Assembly (NCBI GenBank): GCA_936450465.1 | Contig: OW388304.1 | Location: 39,523,593 to 39,587,592, forward strand | Source of the DNA: Gibbula magus | Taxonomy: Eukaryota > Mollusca > Gastropoda > Trochida > Trochidae | DNA: 64,000 bases | Direction: 5' to 3' | In this document: positions 36,837-48,744 of the stretch, in pieces | Layout of the letters: the number at the start of each line of letters is the position of its first letter | Numbering within the stretch: the stretch's first letter is position 1 | Notes under the pieces: model-generated | Seen by the model: the letters and a program-made list of their open reading frames with translations, nothing else | Databases searched by the model: none | What the model was told of the DNA's origin: nothing | Program-made: the position numbers and the translations under genes

Positions 36837-38854
36837 TTCCATCGAAAGATTATACTGACACTCTAGAGTTGTGAAATATCAATTGAACATACATGCAAAT
36901 GCATGATTTGAGACTATTTTCTCATGATCAAATAATACTGATAAACTGAGTTTAACTGAAATATAAAAATACCTGTAAATACATAATGTGATTAATACTA
37001 TACTATGTTCCCGTGAAGAGTTTTTACTAACACTAGCATTATTAAAACATCAGTTGAAGATGTATGTATATTCTTTTTTTGGTCAGTGTATAACGTTAAT
37101 ATACTTATCTGACAAGCTGAGGACGGAGAGATTTCAATATGATATTTACTTGCTATCAATCCAGTATAACATGTCTTTGATTTTCAAAACTGTACGTTTA
37201 TCTCCATTCTATGATGATGCTGCTTTTAATTATGTAATCTTTATTTTAGTGAAAGACTCGCTTTCCTAAAATGAAAATGACCTTGTTTGTGTCACGGCTG
37301 AGCTTAATTAATTTATTTTTATATTTTGAAGAAAAATTCTGAAAACAAAATCTCACACAAGAGAAGGCATATGCATATACAAATAGAGCAATATCGACTA
37401 AAACCAAAATAGTAGTTTAGATTTCAGTATGTGTTCATGCATGGTATAACGGTTCTCAGGTTATTGTAGAATTACTGATAAACTCAAGTACTTGATTTCA
37501 TGTAAATGTAGATAAAACATCAAATCCATTGCTTTATTGATATTCATGAAAGTTAATATTACCTGAAACTATTAAAAGAACCAAAGTAATTGAAGAACAC
37601 TAAATTGAGTTCAAGACAAAAATTAACTTTTTGGTTCAGAATGCGAAGTTTATTCCTGCTCTCTTACTCCTGAGCTAAACTGGCAAAAGAGCGAAGAAAG
37701 TTCCAAATTTATTTGCACAATTTCCCATGGCGTATTATCTTGAGTAATCGGCAAATATAACAGATCATCAAAGATGATTACGTTTTCCAGTTCTTTCCAT
37801 GCAAGTGAAAATGTACTGAATTCCTCTGTCTTTGATAGTGTACCATTTATTAAAACAGTGTGATTTAGAAAACAATGTATTCATTTGACAAAACATGAAA
37901 CTCGAGTATTTCTGTCATAATGTCAGATTTTTATTATATAAATATATTTATGTTTATAAACGAAATTATAAAATGTATGCAAACAAAGATATCTATTTGA
38001 TTCCTACTTCCTTATAAAAACGAAAAGAATATCAACCTCGTTTGATTATAAATTAGTGTGCAAAAGAAACGATACCACCTTTTTTTGAAAAATATCTTTT
38101 TACAAAGTGATTTTCTTTGTATGAACACATGGTTTTGTGTATCCCACATCCCAAATGCAGTGTATTCAATCGCAAATACCGAGAACATTCTTCATAGTTT
38201 GTAAAACGGCTGATGGTTGACCATACATGTTGGTATCACAGCAACAAAAAGCACACAAGAAAATATCGGGTTTGATAATAAGTAATAACTGCCAATAGTA
38301 AAATAAATTGCTATTGCGTAAATATTGAAACGTTTATACATTAAGTTAAAAACAATCATATGATATATTATCATGAGAGCTAAGTACTTAATATGTAAAT
38401 GTAATTGATTACAAGGGTTAAAAAAGTACAATTTGTTGATTATTACAATATATTTCAAATGAAATATATTTTTTTTCATTTCTACAGTTTATTTGGTTTC
38501 ATGCAGATTACATGAAGTGTTTATTAATGACTGCAGGAGTTCATGTCAATAAGTGAAAACCATTGGCAAATATTTGAAGCGCTTGCTTAAACGTAGCTAA
38601 AAGGCTGTTATCAATAACGAGAGCTTCAACATAATATAATATATTTTAGTGTTAAATGAGCCACACACTTGTATGATCAAATAACATAAACACTTAATCA
38701 ATGCTGACAACTTGTTTATCTTGTGTAAAGGGAAACTATTCCTTTGTTGTTGTCAAACGACCTCACAAGTGGTTTTCCACATAATACTCATTAGTAAAAC
38801 CAGCCATGTAGGTAAATACTGATCTCTTAAGGTAATCAACAGACGGGATAATCA

Positions 38855-39025
38855 TATAATCAGTGTTTTCTAAGTATTCTGTAATGTATATTTGTTTGAA
38901 GAATGTGAAACGGTGTATGGATATATATACACGGTACACTGCATTTGTTCATTTGTAACATTTTCAAGTTAAATGTATATTGTTCTCTTCAATGTGATTT
39001 GGGAAGCTGCACACTACCCGAAATT
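38855..39025. other. Junction of unit B and SINE cluster
   Basis: No feature recognised. Confidence 0.3.
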
Positions 39026-39029
39026 AGAT

Positions 39030-39110
39030 GTGAGGTGAGTTAGGGTTTAACGCCGCTTTTAAAAGTATTTCACTTATATCGCCGCTGCTAGTATTATGGC
39101 AGGGAGAAAG
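39030..39110 (-). mobile_element. SINE tail fragment (tRNA-Arg SINE family)
   Basis: GTGAGGTGAGTTAGGGTTTAA then CGCCGCTTTTAAAAGTATTTCACTT is the reverse complement of the SINE 3' end. Only about 80 bp is present, so this copy is 5'-truncated. Confidence 0.75.
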
Positions 39111-39199
39111 CATGAATTTCCATTCACGAAGTCTGCTTGAAGTCTCCAGTACGATCCTCTGTGATTAATGAATGGAATCGCCATCCTGGTTCCTGTATT

Positions 39200-39526
39200 G
39201 AGGTGAAGTGAGGTGAGGTGAGGTGAGTTGGGGTTTAACGCCGCTTGCAAGAGTATTTCACTTATATCGCGGCTCCTAGTATTATGACAGGGAGAAAGCC
39301 CACAACGCCATGTGGCTTTGCATTGCGGTGAAACCTGTGAGCAATGGCTGGAACTAGCGAACCATGGGTGATACTTTTCTGAAATTCAGTGTAGCATTGC
39401 ACCCAAAGTTACTGCGTGTAGAACAGTTCTCTACTGCAGACAAAGTTGCCGTGCCCCTGGCGGGATTCGAACCCCGGACCTCTTGATCCAAAGCAGAACG
39501 CGCTAACCACTGCGCTATCCCGCCCC
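39200..39526 (-). mobile_element. tRNA-Arg-derived SINE, near full length
   Basis: Reverse-complement copy of the SINE at 53833-54150, running from the GTGAGG-repeat tail at 39200 to the tRNA-like head ending at 39526 (CCACTGCGCTATCCCGCCCC on the plus strand). Box B appears as GGATTCGAACCCC. Frames crossing it (39409-39673) are shadows. Confidence 0.88.
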
Positions 39527-39764
39527 AAAACTAGGAGATTTCGAGCATTGGCCACAGACGTTACTGTAGTTGCTTTAACAGCTACAGCAACACAAGTCAC
39601 CCAAAATGTAATCATTCAAGAGATGAGCATGACTGCTTGCAAAACAATAATCCTTAACCCAGGAGAACATTAAATATTGGCAACTATCAACCAGTGGTGT
39701 CATCTCTCAGGACTTTACATGGCTCGTTTCTCTTTAAAGAGAGAAAAACAATATTACACCAAGA

Positions 39765-40507
39765 ATGTTGATCTTCTTTAGGAAGATAAAGCAACTGGGA
39801 GACTTGTTTGACTTTTTACGGTCAGAATTAGGACCAGCAATATATGCCAACAATGCAGCAGATGAACAAAATGACTATACGAATAGACTTTTCGACATGT
39901 TCCACGACAAACCTAACAATGAAATAAAACAGCTTGTCTGTCAATTATTCATGGAACCAAGTGGCATCAAGAAGGTCGTTCTGTGTACTACATCATTCAG
40001 CATGGGGCTTGACTTGAAAGGTGACACCGTTGTCCACTATGGTCCAGCCAATGATGTAGATGAATATGTACAAGAGACGGGTCGTGTAGGCAGAGAGCAC
40101 AGCGCAAGCACATGCTGTTTTAAAGCGGTTCACAAGATGTTTCAGTGGCCGAAGTAACATTCAGAATAAATGAAGGGGTATGTGAGGTTCAAAACGTGTA
40201 GAAGAACACAACTTTTGAAAGTATTTGAAGACATGCATCAATAACAAAAAACACTTCATCAATCTTGTGACATCTGTGCGTGACATGTTCATGTCTCTGC
40301 AAATGTGAAACCAGTTGCGATTGCGATACAACATGCAGCAAGTGCGAATGTGAAGTTGTGCAATTGTATCTTTCATCTCTAGACAGCAGTGGTACATCGT
40401 CTTCTGATTCAAATGCAGGACGAGAAGATGCAGACACATCAAGTGACATTGCAACGGGATTTAGGTGTAACCGTGTTTGCCTTTTCTACTCTTCTGATGA
40501 AGACTAA
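39765..40507 (+). pseudogene. RecQ-like DNA helicase C-terminal fragment (broken)
   Basis: The frame from 39765 encodes the second RecA-like lobe of a RecQ-family helicase: motif IV-like IFFRKIKQLGDLFDFLR near the start, motif V-like CTTSFSMGLDLKG at residues 74-86, HYGP at 91-94, and motif VI-like YVQETGRVGREH at 101-112. It stops at 40155, yet the same frame goes on with YVRFKTCRRTQLL...SCDICA. After further stops and a frameshift near 40280, a Cys-rich zinc-binding stretch (CKCETSCDCDTTCSKCECE) ends at 40507. The first RecA lobe is missing. Such RecQ-like proteins are expanded in marine invertebrates, possibly as parts of mobile elements (inference). Pseudogene, unless the gaps are introns. 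Confidence 0.72.
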
Positions 40508-40950
40508 GTGTATTAGTTGACATTTATAACATTTCATGTTTCATAATATTTCCTGCTTCCAAAATCTTTTAGGCTTTCTGAAATCCAGGTTTGGATCCCA
40601 TTCTCATCCCATAGAAATGCCCTCGAGTTACCAAGACCAAAGTTTCTATCTTTTTGCACAAACGTTTCTTGGTAAAATTTGGCCGAGATCGATTATCAGC
40701 TGTATCTGGCCATTTTCACCGGGAGAAGGGTTAATGCATGCCAGCTCTTTGAAGACATTGGCCACTCTAGTCTATTCTGCCCTCTCGTAGCACATACGTC
40801 GCCATCAAACCAACAGTCCAACAGTTACACTCTATGACAGACAGGCATGGGAGACACGTCCATCTCAACAAAGGAATTCCAATTTGCAATAACTAAAATT
40901 CAGACAATTGTGAAACACGTACGTCCTTGCATTAGTTACAACTTTAAATA
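40508..40950. other. Nothing recognised
   Basis: The frame at 40536-40790 has no domain. It may be 3' flank of the helicase relic. Confidence 0.3.
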
Positions 40951-41295
40951 TATAACATGGTTATATTTTGGATAACACTACCTTCAATAGTACAAATTGT
41001 TGTACTTTTTCGGGCCGAGTCCCATGCGAAATTTGGACCCACGCCCTCAGAGTAAGGCAACTATCGCAAGCATTGACTGTACCAACAGCTTACCACACGA
41101 CCATTTCGCCTCCACAAAAATCGAGGTCCAACAATCGATAGTTAAGCTAATTTTTACATTCAATACTCCTCTGATAGACGTAAATTTGCCTTACTCTGAG
41201 GGCGTGGGTTCAAATCCCGCATGGGACTCGGCCCGAAAAAGTACAAGAATTTGTACTATTGAAGGTAGTGTTATCCCAAATATAACTATGTTATA
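40951..41295. mobile_element. 345-bp foldback element with tRNA-like segment
   Basis: The left arm, about 110 bp from TATAACATGGTTATATTTTGG, and the right arm ending ...CAAATATAACTATGTTATA are nearly identical inverted repeats. Both include AGTACAAATT, TACTTTTTCGGGCCGAGTCC and ACGCCCTCAGAGTAAGGCAA. The right arm reads GCGTGGGTTCAAATCCCGC, a perfect tRNA T-arm/box B. The minus strand through the loop reads GGTCGTGTGGTAAGC, a box A-like sequence. It therefore looks like a tRNA-derived unit captured in an inverted repeat. Confidence 0.8.
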
Positions 41296-41874
41296 TTTCT
41301 TCACTATCTAAATGGCAAGTATTTGTTTTGATGCTAGATAATAGAGCATATAAACGTAACGTTATTATTTGACGGTCAAAGCATTGCCGAATTAAGAGGA
41401 TAACCGTTTGGTTCTTAGGTCCTGGACTCCCACACATCCGAAGAACAGCTGATGACATTCCTATCTTCGGCTACAACTGATGTCTCTTAGCTGGTATGGA
41501 AGGTTCCTGGGAGGAGAAAATTTGCTACGTACTAAATGAGGAAAAGAACCTGTCACTCCATCCACAGAGAGATGTAGGCAAGTTGAAGGCAAAACAGAAT
41601 CCACACGCTACAATAAATAAAATTATAACAAACATGTGAAAAGAAAAATGTTGCATTCATGCAAGATAATCATACTTGTGTATCATATAATGTACATTGT
41701 AAATGTCTGATAAAGCTATTAATTAGTTTTCAAGATGTCATTTAAAGGTCAAACGACAATATAACATTAACATTATATTTTAGGTCCAATTCAATGCATG
41801 AGCATGAGCTTATTAACTGGATCGGCCATAACAGTCTGGACCATGCTTGGAGGGACGGAATAGTTTATGGACCT
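41296..41874. other. Left flank of the Harbinger element, nothing recognised
   Basis: AT-rich and non-coding as far as I can see. Confidence 0.35.
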
Positions 41875-41876
41875 GG

Positions 41877-42055
41877 CCCCCGTTGCACGAAACAACCTTT
41901 GCTAAGGCTAACCTTAACTACTAAGGTTAGAGTTACGATCACCTTAAAATTTAGTTACGCCCGTTGCACAAAACAACCTTAGGGCAACCTTATCCGGGAC
42001 TCGAACCTTAGTCGTAACCTTAACTAAGGCTGAACTCTTCAGCGCAGGAGTTGCG
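41877..42055. repeat. Harbinger left terminus: doubled TIR and AACCTTA cluster
   Basis: The outer TIR at 41877 (CCCCGTTGCACGAAACAACC) is repeated from 41960 (CCCGTTGCACAAAACAACC). Between and after them are many AACCTTA/TAAGGTT words, direct and inverted. These are plausible binding sites for the Myb-like protein and probably overlap the promoter of its gene, whose ATG is at 42128. Confidence 0.85.
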
Positions 42056-42127
42056 GAAGCGTCCTTAGTTACCTCGTGAATTACCTCCCTTAAACGAGCA
42101 CTTGCAGACGACACAATCATTGTGACA

Positions 42128-45100
42128 ATGGCAACTAGCGAGATCTCAGTTGTTGGTGCCAGTGGAGTCAAAAAAAGAAATAGGCAAACCAACTTTTCAG
42201 CGCAGGAGATTAGCCTAATTGCCGACGAGGTGAGAGTGAGGCATACGGTCCTTTTCGGACCATTCTCATCGACCGTGACCAGCTCGGCGAAGCTCAGAGA
42301 GTGGGATGAAATCGCCACGAAGTAAGTGTTGATGAAAAAGGAATTTACGTACGTTACTTCCGGTTATAATCATGGAGTTTCAAATTACGTTAACGTGAAA
42401 TTTCCCAAATTCACTTCTTTGTTGTTAAATGTAATACACTCTACAAACGAAATGTGCGTTCTCAACCTGTATTTGTTTACAATTTATAGGTTGACATTGT
42501 TGCCAACTATATTCTCACACTCAGTCACTCACAGATGAATCGGATTTTAAAAATAATGTATTCAGTATTGTTTTCAGAAAATCTAAATCCTTTTCCTTAC
42601 TGTTTTGATATTTATAATCGCATACAGATTTTAAAAAAATCAATCATGTTCAAACTATGATTGAGCTTGAATGTTTCAGTATAGTTACATTTTTGCAGAT
42701 CAAATGTGACCATATTATCATGATCCATGATAAACAATCTCTGTATTTGTTTATAGACTGAATGCCTGTACGTCGATCCAAAGGTCCGGGACACAGATAA
42801 GAAAGAAATGGAATGATTACAAGTAAGTAATTTTCTTACATATTAATTAAGGCATTTCCAGTGTATACATGCAGTTAACAAGCTTATTATCTGCAATTAT
42901 TAATTAACTATCAATGTTATCACACTTATATAGCATCTGTTCACAAAACTGGGTAATAATTGTTATTTTAATGTAAATAAAATGCTTATTGTAGTGCAAA
43001 TATAATGAAATGAGATTAATTAATAAAATTGTCATTAATTAATGATTTCCTAATTGGACAAATTATTGAGTTTCATGCCAATCGGACCTGTAACTGGGGC
43101 AATAATGAAATGCTTAATTAATAACATAATAATATAATGAAAATGAATCATATATAACTGGAGCATATAAGTGTTCAAGCTTTCACCCTCATATTTTTAA
43201 TTATTTTTGGTGAAAACTGTAATATTAATTTAAAACAAATGACTAAAAACTAATTGTTGTGTTGTTCAAGAAATACATTTATTTATAGTTAACAATTGAC
43301 TGATATAAGTTTGTGCAGTATTTTGCATAAAGAGATTTTTATCACAGTTACAATTCTCAATCACCATGTACAAACAAATCTGTACTTTAATAATCAATAT
43401 GTACAAAATCAGGTGTAAAAAAAAATAAAATGTCAGAACAGTTATATAACAAGCATCATAAAGTTACCAAGTAATGATATAACATGAAAACTAAAATTTT
43501 TCCTGTTTTCACATTCTAACACTCACACAAACAAACTTAATAGGCTCTTTCTCACTCTTTCTTGCTCTTTGCACAAAACAATTTGTACATGATTCTAAAT
43601 TATATTGTTATACATGATTTTTTGCAGGTCCCAAGTGAAGAAGAGGGCGATAGACGTACGTCGTGAGAGCTGTAAGACAGGTGGGGGGCCAGCGCCAGTT
43701 GGGTTGTCTGATCTGGAGCACAAGGTAATATATATTTTAAATTTTTGTGTTGTGTTGTAACTTACCATGTGATATTTTGTTCAAAATCATATTAATAAAC
43801 ATCTTAAATAATCTTACTCATTTAAATCGTTCATGCATTATTTATAATGCTAGTTAATTATAGTTTATCATTCAAAACTTTGTTCCACAGGGATATCGCT
43901 TGTGCGAGATCAAGCGATATCTCCTGGGACATATCGTTTTGTCAGTAGAACAATGTCCTGTCACCGTCAACAACATGCCATCACAATGCTTTTACAAAAA
44001 AAACTTCAAACATTAAATGTACTTAAAAAAATATATCAACTTAAATTGAGAGAACTGTAATATTCAAGATTGAAATTGTCAGTTTAATAATATTTATATA
44101 ATTGATTAATTATACTCATAACAACTTTTATGGTTGTTTTTTATTACATTTTGAAGTGACTGAAACAGAAAGTTGATTCATTCAATATTAGAAGTATATT
44201 CAAAATAATGTACAAAGCACATGATGGGTGAGATTCTCTATTTATCATTACTTTATTTTCATATTGCAGGTTGTATCACTTATTCCCCAATGCCAAATTG
44301 AAGGAATACCAGGGGGTTTGGAGAGTGAAGTTGATGAAGGTATGTGAATTAATATTAATATTTATTGATAATGCAGATTTTGCTGAAAGAGTTTTAACAC
44401 AATTGAGAATTTTACAAACTAATATTAATAATATACATGTAAACCGGGTAAACTATTTATAAATTTATTTATTTATAAACATTTAACTGTTAAATTACCA
44501 AATGAATTATTTTTGTATGAATTCATTTTTTGTATAAGTACTCTATGTGTGGGTTTATAACATACTTCATTATCTGCAGCTAGCAGCAACATAGAAAATG
44601 CAGCTGTTGATACACACTCTGAGATTGAAGACACATTCGGTGAGTATATCTATTATGTAATATTACATTACTGATAACTATAACATGAATAGCAGTGGCG
44701 GATCCCCCCTTCAAAATTCCTGGATCCGTCCCTGAATAGTTCCATATGTTAAAAAATTGGGATTCAGCGTTATTCAAACTAAGTTTGAACCCAACAGTGT
44801 TAGAATTAACATAATTTATGTTGCAATTATTTCAGTAAGTTGTTAACAATCACTGCATCTAAAAAGTTCACCCTAAACACACTGACTAAATATATGCAAC
44901 TATGACCTTTGACTCACCTCAAAGATGACTTAATATATATGATGATGACTATTGTCTGAATTCCAGAGGCAGGACTTGCATCAACAGCTGGACAGCAGCC
45001 ATTACCAGCTGAACAGCAGCCAGTACCAGCTGAACAGCAGCAATCCTCAGCTGAAACGCAGCCATCAACAGCTGAACAGCAGCCATCAACATCAGCATCA

Positions 45101-46155
45101 ACATCAGACTCTATGCAGCAGGATAATCAGAGACCAAAAATACCTGAAAATGGTACTACATGACTTAAAACTACATTTACAATTACATATCAGTAGTATA
45201 TATTGAGTAACCTTTTCATAATTTAACCCCTGAGGAAATACTAAATTATTACTTAATAAAAATACTAAAATAAATAAAAGTTTGTCATACTGCTGTACAC
45301 ATCCAATAATCCTCTTTGTATATCAAACTTGTTTGTATTGCAAAGAGGAAAATTAATTAAGTATTATGTTGATTTATGGTTAGTTCCACTGATTTTATAT
45401 TCATTTACAGGGGTCGAAATTAACCTTTTCAATGCACTAGCCACTCCGACTAGTGCATTACTGAAAGAATTAGTCCAGACCTATTCCAACTAGCCAAATA
45501 CATCTCCATGATCATTTCCTTCGGACAACCAGTTTTTACATTCTACTAGCCCAGCTTCTTTTTCACTAGCCATGGGCTACCGGACTAGTGCTAATTTGGA
45601 AACCCTGATTTATTAATCAGTTAAATGAAAATGATAATTGTTTTGCAGCTAAATCAAGGAACAAACCAGTTTCAAGGTCAAGGATAAAAACAACTGGTAA
45701 GACATTTAGACTGATGAACTTCAATATTATATTATATTTAATCTTTTAGTTAGGTAATAAGAATCATTAATAAATCATTTATGTAATTTGTTCCAACTAA
45801 ATGTCTGAGTGTCCATGAAATACAATTAGCATGATTAATATTTTTTACCACACAAGTGCCATAATATTGATATTTTGCCAAGCAAGAAAATACATCCTTT
45901 TGTAATATTTACCTTTTTACAGAAAGTCAACCAGGCATGGCCACCCTTCTGGAAACCGAAAAGGAAAAGTCAGTTGTAATGAGAGAACTTCTTGCTGTGC
46001 AGCGACGCATACTTGCAGTGTCAGAACAACGGTTGCAAGTCGAGTCTGACAGACTGGCACTGGAGAGAGAAAGATTTGAGTTTAAAAAACTTCTCTTACA
46101 TATAACAAGCAACAAAAGTGTTTCCCCTGTAATCGGGTTTCTCAATGAACTTTAA
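42128..46155 (+). CDS. Harbinger Myb/SANT-like DNA-binding protein, 8 exons
   Basis: Predicted exons are 42128-42321, 42757-42822, 43628-43724, 44270-44339, 44580-44639, 44967-45152, 45649-45696 and 45923-46155. All introns are GT-AG with consistent phase, giving 317 codons and a TAA stop. Residues about 16-100 form a Myb/SANT-like trihelix domain (NFSAQEISLIADEV, W59, IRKKWNDYK with W83). They are followed by KTGGGPAP and a conserved LSDLE segment, as in family members. Residues about 165-220 are a Q/P/S/A-rich repeat region, and the C-terminus (about 245-300) is a charged coiled coil (LQVESDRLALERERFEFKK). In Harbinger elements this protein binds DNA and carries the transposase into the nucleus. 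The ATG at 42128 is chosen because it opens the conserved frame; an upstream GTG is only frame extension. ATTAAA follows the stop at 46157. Confidence 0.88.
43892..43921. repeat. Perfect 11-bp hairpin in intron 3
   Basis: GATATCGCTTG at 43892, an 8-bp loop, then CAAGCGATATC ending at 43921. A further ATATCG follows at about 43932. It lies in an intron of the Myb-like gene and may be the tip of a small foldback element. Confidence 0.7.
44693..44734. mobile_element. 42-bp hAT-like micro-MITE in intron 5
   Basis: CAGTGGCGGATCC (left) and GGATCCGTCCCTG (right) are inverted termini of the hAT-type CAGNG form. AATAG repeats on both sides (44688-44692 and 44735-44739). Confidence 0.65.
45410..45606. 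mobile_element. MITE-like insert in intron 6
   Basis: GGGGTCGAAATTAA at the left and CTAATTTGGAAACCCTG at the right form imperfect inverted termini around a body with repeated CTAGCC and GACTAGTGC words. This wording is common in marine invertebrate interspersed repeats. Confidence 0.55.
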
Positions 46156-46198
46156 CATTAAACATACATATGAATTGTAATATTATTTATTACTTGCC

Positions 46199-46547
46199 CG
46201 TGTGAGATACTGCAGTGTAATATTTATACCGCAATATTAAACAAGTGTAATACCGCCGTGTGTATGACGTCACAATAATTTGCGGTTATGATGTCACAAT
46301 TGGAGTAACATCGTCACAATGGTATCGGACTTGCGGGAATCATAGTTTCAGAGCCATGTCGGCTATTTCACTGGGTTATATGTTGGCGAGTAATAAACAG
46401 AATACTAAACGACCTTCTATTGAATACCATTTTTATTAAACTCGTGAATGATTTGGTATCAAACTCGCTTTCGCTCGTTTTATACGAAATCATTAACTCG
46501 TTTAATAAAAATGGTATTAAATAGAAGGTCGTTTAGTATCCTCTATG
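46199..46547. mobile_element. MITE with ~58-bp internal palindrome, copy 1
   Basis: Termini CGTGTGAGATACT (46199) and AGTATCCTCTATG (to 46547) are inverted. The right half is a large stem: AATACTAAACGACCTTCTAT from 46401 pairs with its complement ending near 46538, with a loop around CTCGCTTTCGCTCG. It contains CRE motifs (TGACGTCA). It sits between the convergent Harbinger genes. Related copies lie at 51463-51734 and, decayed, 52256-52420. Confidence 0.8.
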
Positions 46548-46800
46548 TCTTACATTCATGATTGTCATTTCCTTATTTGAAAAAAATTCAAATGATGGAT
46601 TTCATTTGAAATCCTGTAGCTTGTTTCCGACTGGCAGTACAAGGCAAACGCTGAGCATATAATCAGGGGTGTGTCTTTTCGGATTTAATAGTTGAAATAT
46701 CTTGATGAAGCAGGACGATGTACTACATTTTATGATAACAATGAACTTGTTCTTTAATTTGTCACAAACGTTCACTAAAATTATTTGTTTAAAATTACAT

Positions 46801-46806
46801 TTTATT
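46801..46806 (-). terminator. Poly(A) signal of the transposase gene
   Basis: AATAAA on the minus strand about 45 bases past the transposase stop. A second AATAAA is nearer the stop at 46839-46844. Confidence 0.5.
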
Positions 46807-46850
46807 AAATGTTACTGAATGAAAATTGTAGTTTTCTTTTTATTTACATT

Positions 46851-48736
46851 TTATGAAAATCTTTCTTTAATGAGATCCTCTCTGGCAGTGTTACCGTCCG
46901 GACACTGTCTGGGAGCAGGTGCAGCGTTCATGTCTGCCCCCATCTCTGCTGGCACATCGCCTGGTGGCACCTGGACATCCTTGGTGATGCAGTAATTATG
47001 GAGCTTAAAGCAAGCCATAATTACTACAGAGCACCTCTCAGGACTGAACCAGAGACATCCTGTGGACTTGTGTAAACACCTACAATATTATCAAACAGTT
47101 AATTATTTCAATAATTCAGTTACATTTCTGGATCTAATTAGAAAAGAAGCTGAAATTTTTCTTTTCATAGAGTTATCAATAACAAAAATTCAAAATTTAG
47201 AATGTGGACATATTTGAACTATTGTTTTAAACCCATCTTTATCTTACCTAAACCGTGCCTTTAATACACCAAAAGCTCGCTCAACAGTGTTTCTTGTCCT
47301 TGTATGAGCGATGTTGTATCGCTCTTGTGGTCTACCTTTTGGATCAGTAAATGGCGTCAACAGCCAAGGTCGACATGCATACCTGTAAAACATTTAATCA
47401 CATTTTAGTTTGTTCAAGAAATTACAAATAACTTTAAGTCCAATGTAAATTTACAGTAATTATATTTTTTTCATCAAACTAATATGAAATATAGATTACT
47501 TTGATTGGTAATGATTTGAAAATAACATAAATATTTCTTTTCATCAAGTTTATACCCTTTTAAGTCATTATTTGTGTAAAAGTACTGATTATTTAGAATT
47601 TAAAATTATGGTTACCCTGAATCCCCAAGGAGCCATCCATCTGGTGCTTGCTGCTCCATCCGGGCAGCAACCTGACTGTTACTCCATATGAGTGAATCGT
47701 GGGTGGACCCAGGCCATTTTACAACTACATTTGTGAACCTGTAAACAAAATATATCTTCATTCAACTGAATCCAGAAATTATATTTAGACAAGTCTAATA
47801 TTTTGAACATTTATTATCATATACTATTATATTGTGTCCTTCATTCTTGCAGCAACAATGACCAATTTTATTTTTTTTATTTTTCTGTAGGCCTATAAAA
47901 GTAGCATATGAGCATTTGATATAATTGACAAACATAAGGAAAATCAATAATCGACAAGTCCAAATGACTTTTTAAAAAAACGAAGCGGCAGTAAAATGGC
48001 ATCTACTCCTGATTTGACAGGAAAGTAGCATCAATTACTGATAGGTCAAGGTCGTTGCTAATGTAAATAGAATCAAGCGACGTTTCGGCAATGTTTACAT
48101 TTTACTACGTGAACTACACTGCCAGTTTTCATATCTTTCTAATTTATCTACATTTACAAGGGGTAGGAAGTAGGCTTACCGAAGTGAACTGTCACAAATA
48201 GCTTGCACATTAATTGCGTGGTAGCCTTTCCGACATACAAACGCTGCTTCTTCGGCGATGGCGGGTCTCTTGATAGGGATCAAAGTCCCATCCACCGCAC
48301 CGATGACTTTTGGAAAGCCGCATATTTTATGAAAGTTTTGTTTCACTAACATCTGTTCTTGGGGGCTCCATGGAAATTTAACATTATCCAAGACTGTGCA
48401 TATGGCACTGGATGTGGTATGTAACGTTCTCGATACTGTTGACTTGTCAACTCCGTGGAGATCTCCGATCTCGGATAGAAATCCACCCTTCCCCAGGTAT
48501 CGTAACGTAAGAAGCACCTGCGACTCTACCGAAATGGCACACGAACGCTGAGTGGGTCTCTCCAGCAAGTACTCTACCTTGCCGACAAGGCATGAAATGG
48601 CTTCCCTTGACAGACGATACCGTGATATCAGTTCACTCTCATTTAACGTGTCAAGTTGACTCGTTCTGTCTCTAAAAACTCTCTCCCTTTTTAGACTCCT
48701 ATCAACCTCAGCACATAAAATAAACGCTGCCGCCAT
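46851..48736 (-). CDS. HARBI1-like: Harbinger DDE transposase (HARBI1-like), 4 exons
   Basis: Exons on the minus strand are 48736-48180, 47738-47616, 47382-47248 and 47079-46851. All junctions are GT-AG and in phase, giving 347 codons, close to the usual HARBI1 length of about 350. An N-terminal helix-turn-helix-like stretch (GVDKSTVSRTLH) precedes the RNase H-fold core. The acidic residues are all present: D149 in IGAVDGTLIPIKRP, D200 in WPGSTHDSLIW and E261 in RNTVERAFGVLKARF. GDSGY at 224-228 and a YNIAHTRTR segment are also typical. It would cut and paste the element together with the Myb-like partner. The start is the ATG in MAAAFILCAE, only about 190 bp inside the right terminus, so the promoter must overlap the TAAGGTT cluster. 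No stop, frameshift or missing key residue was seen. Confidence 0.93.
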
Positions 48737-48744
48737 GTTCTAGA

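Larger units (their letters stand above)
31940..38850 (+). repeat. Paralogous unit B of the three-copy locus
   Basis: Carries the unit A anchors in order: 31948, 32291, 33160, 33931, 35262, 35540, 37680 and 38563. Contains its own insertions, two TA-flanked elements and a LINE end, but lacks the unit A insertions. Diverged from A outside short conserved blocks. No host gene recognised; frames at 34917-35195, 36988-37269 and 38192-38479 lack domains. Confidence 0.8.

Noticed and set aside
38192..38479. 95-codon hydrophobic minus-strand frame
   Set aside because: AT-driven Ile/Tyr/Phe/Leu composition, no domain, not kept in the paralogous units.
39446..39673. 75-codon coding region
   Set aside because: Lies largely over the reverse-oriented SINE; frames over SINE heads recur at 53767-54043.
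41871..41876. 3-bp target duplication of the Harbinger element
   Set aside because: CCTGG at the left and CCAGG at the right are complementary rather than direct repeats. I could not define a duplication without choosing the boundary to fit.
44952..45206. 84-codon frame rich in Gln/His/Ser
   Set aside because: Out-of-frame shadow of exon 6 of the Myb-like gene; the spliced frame reads the Q/P/S/A-rich repeat instead.
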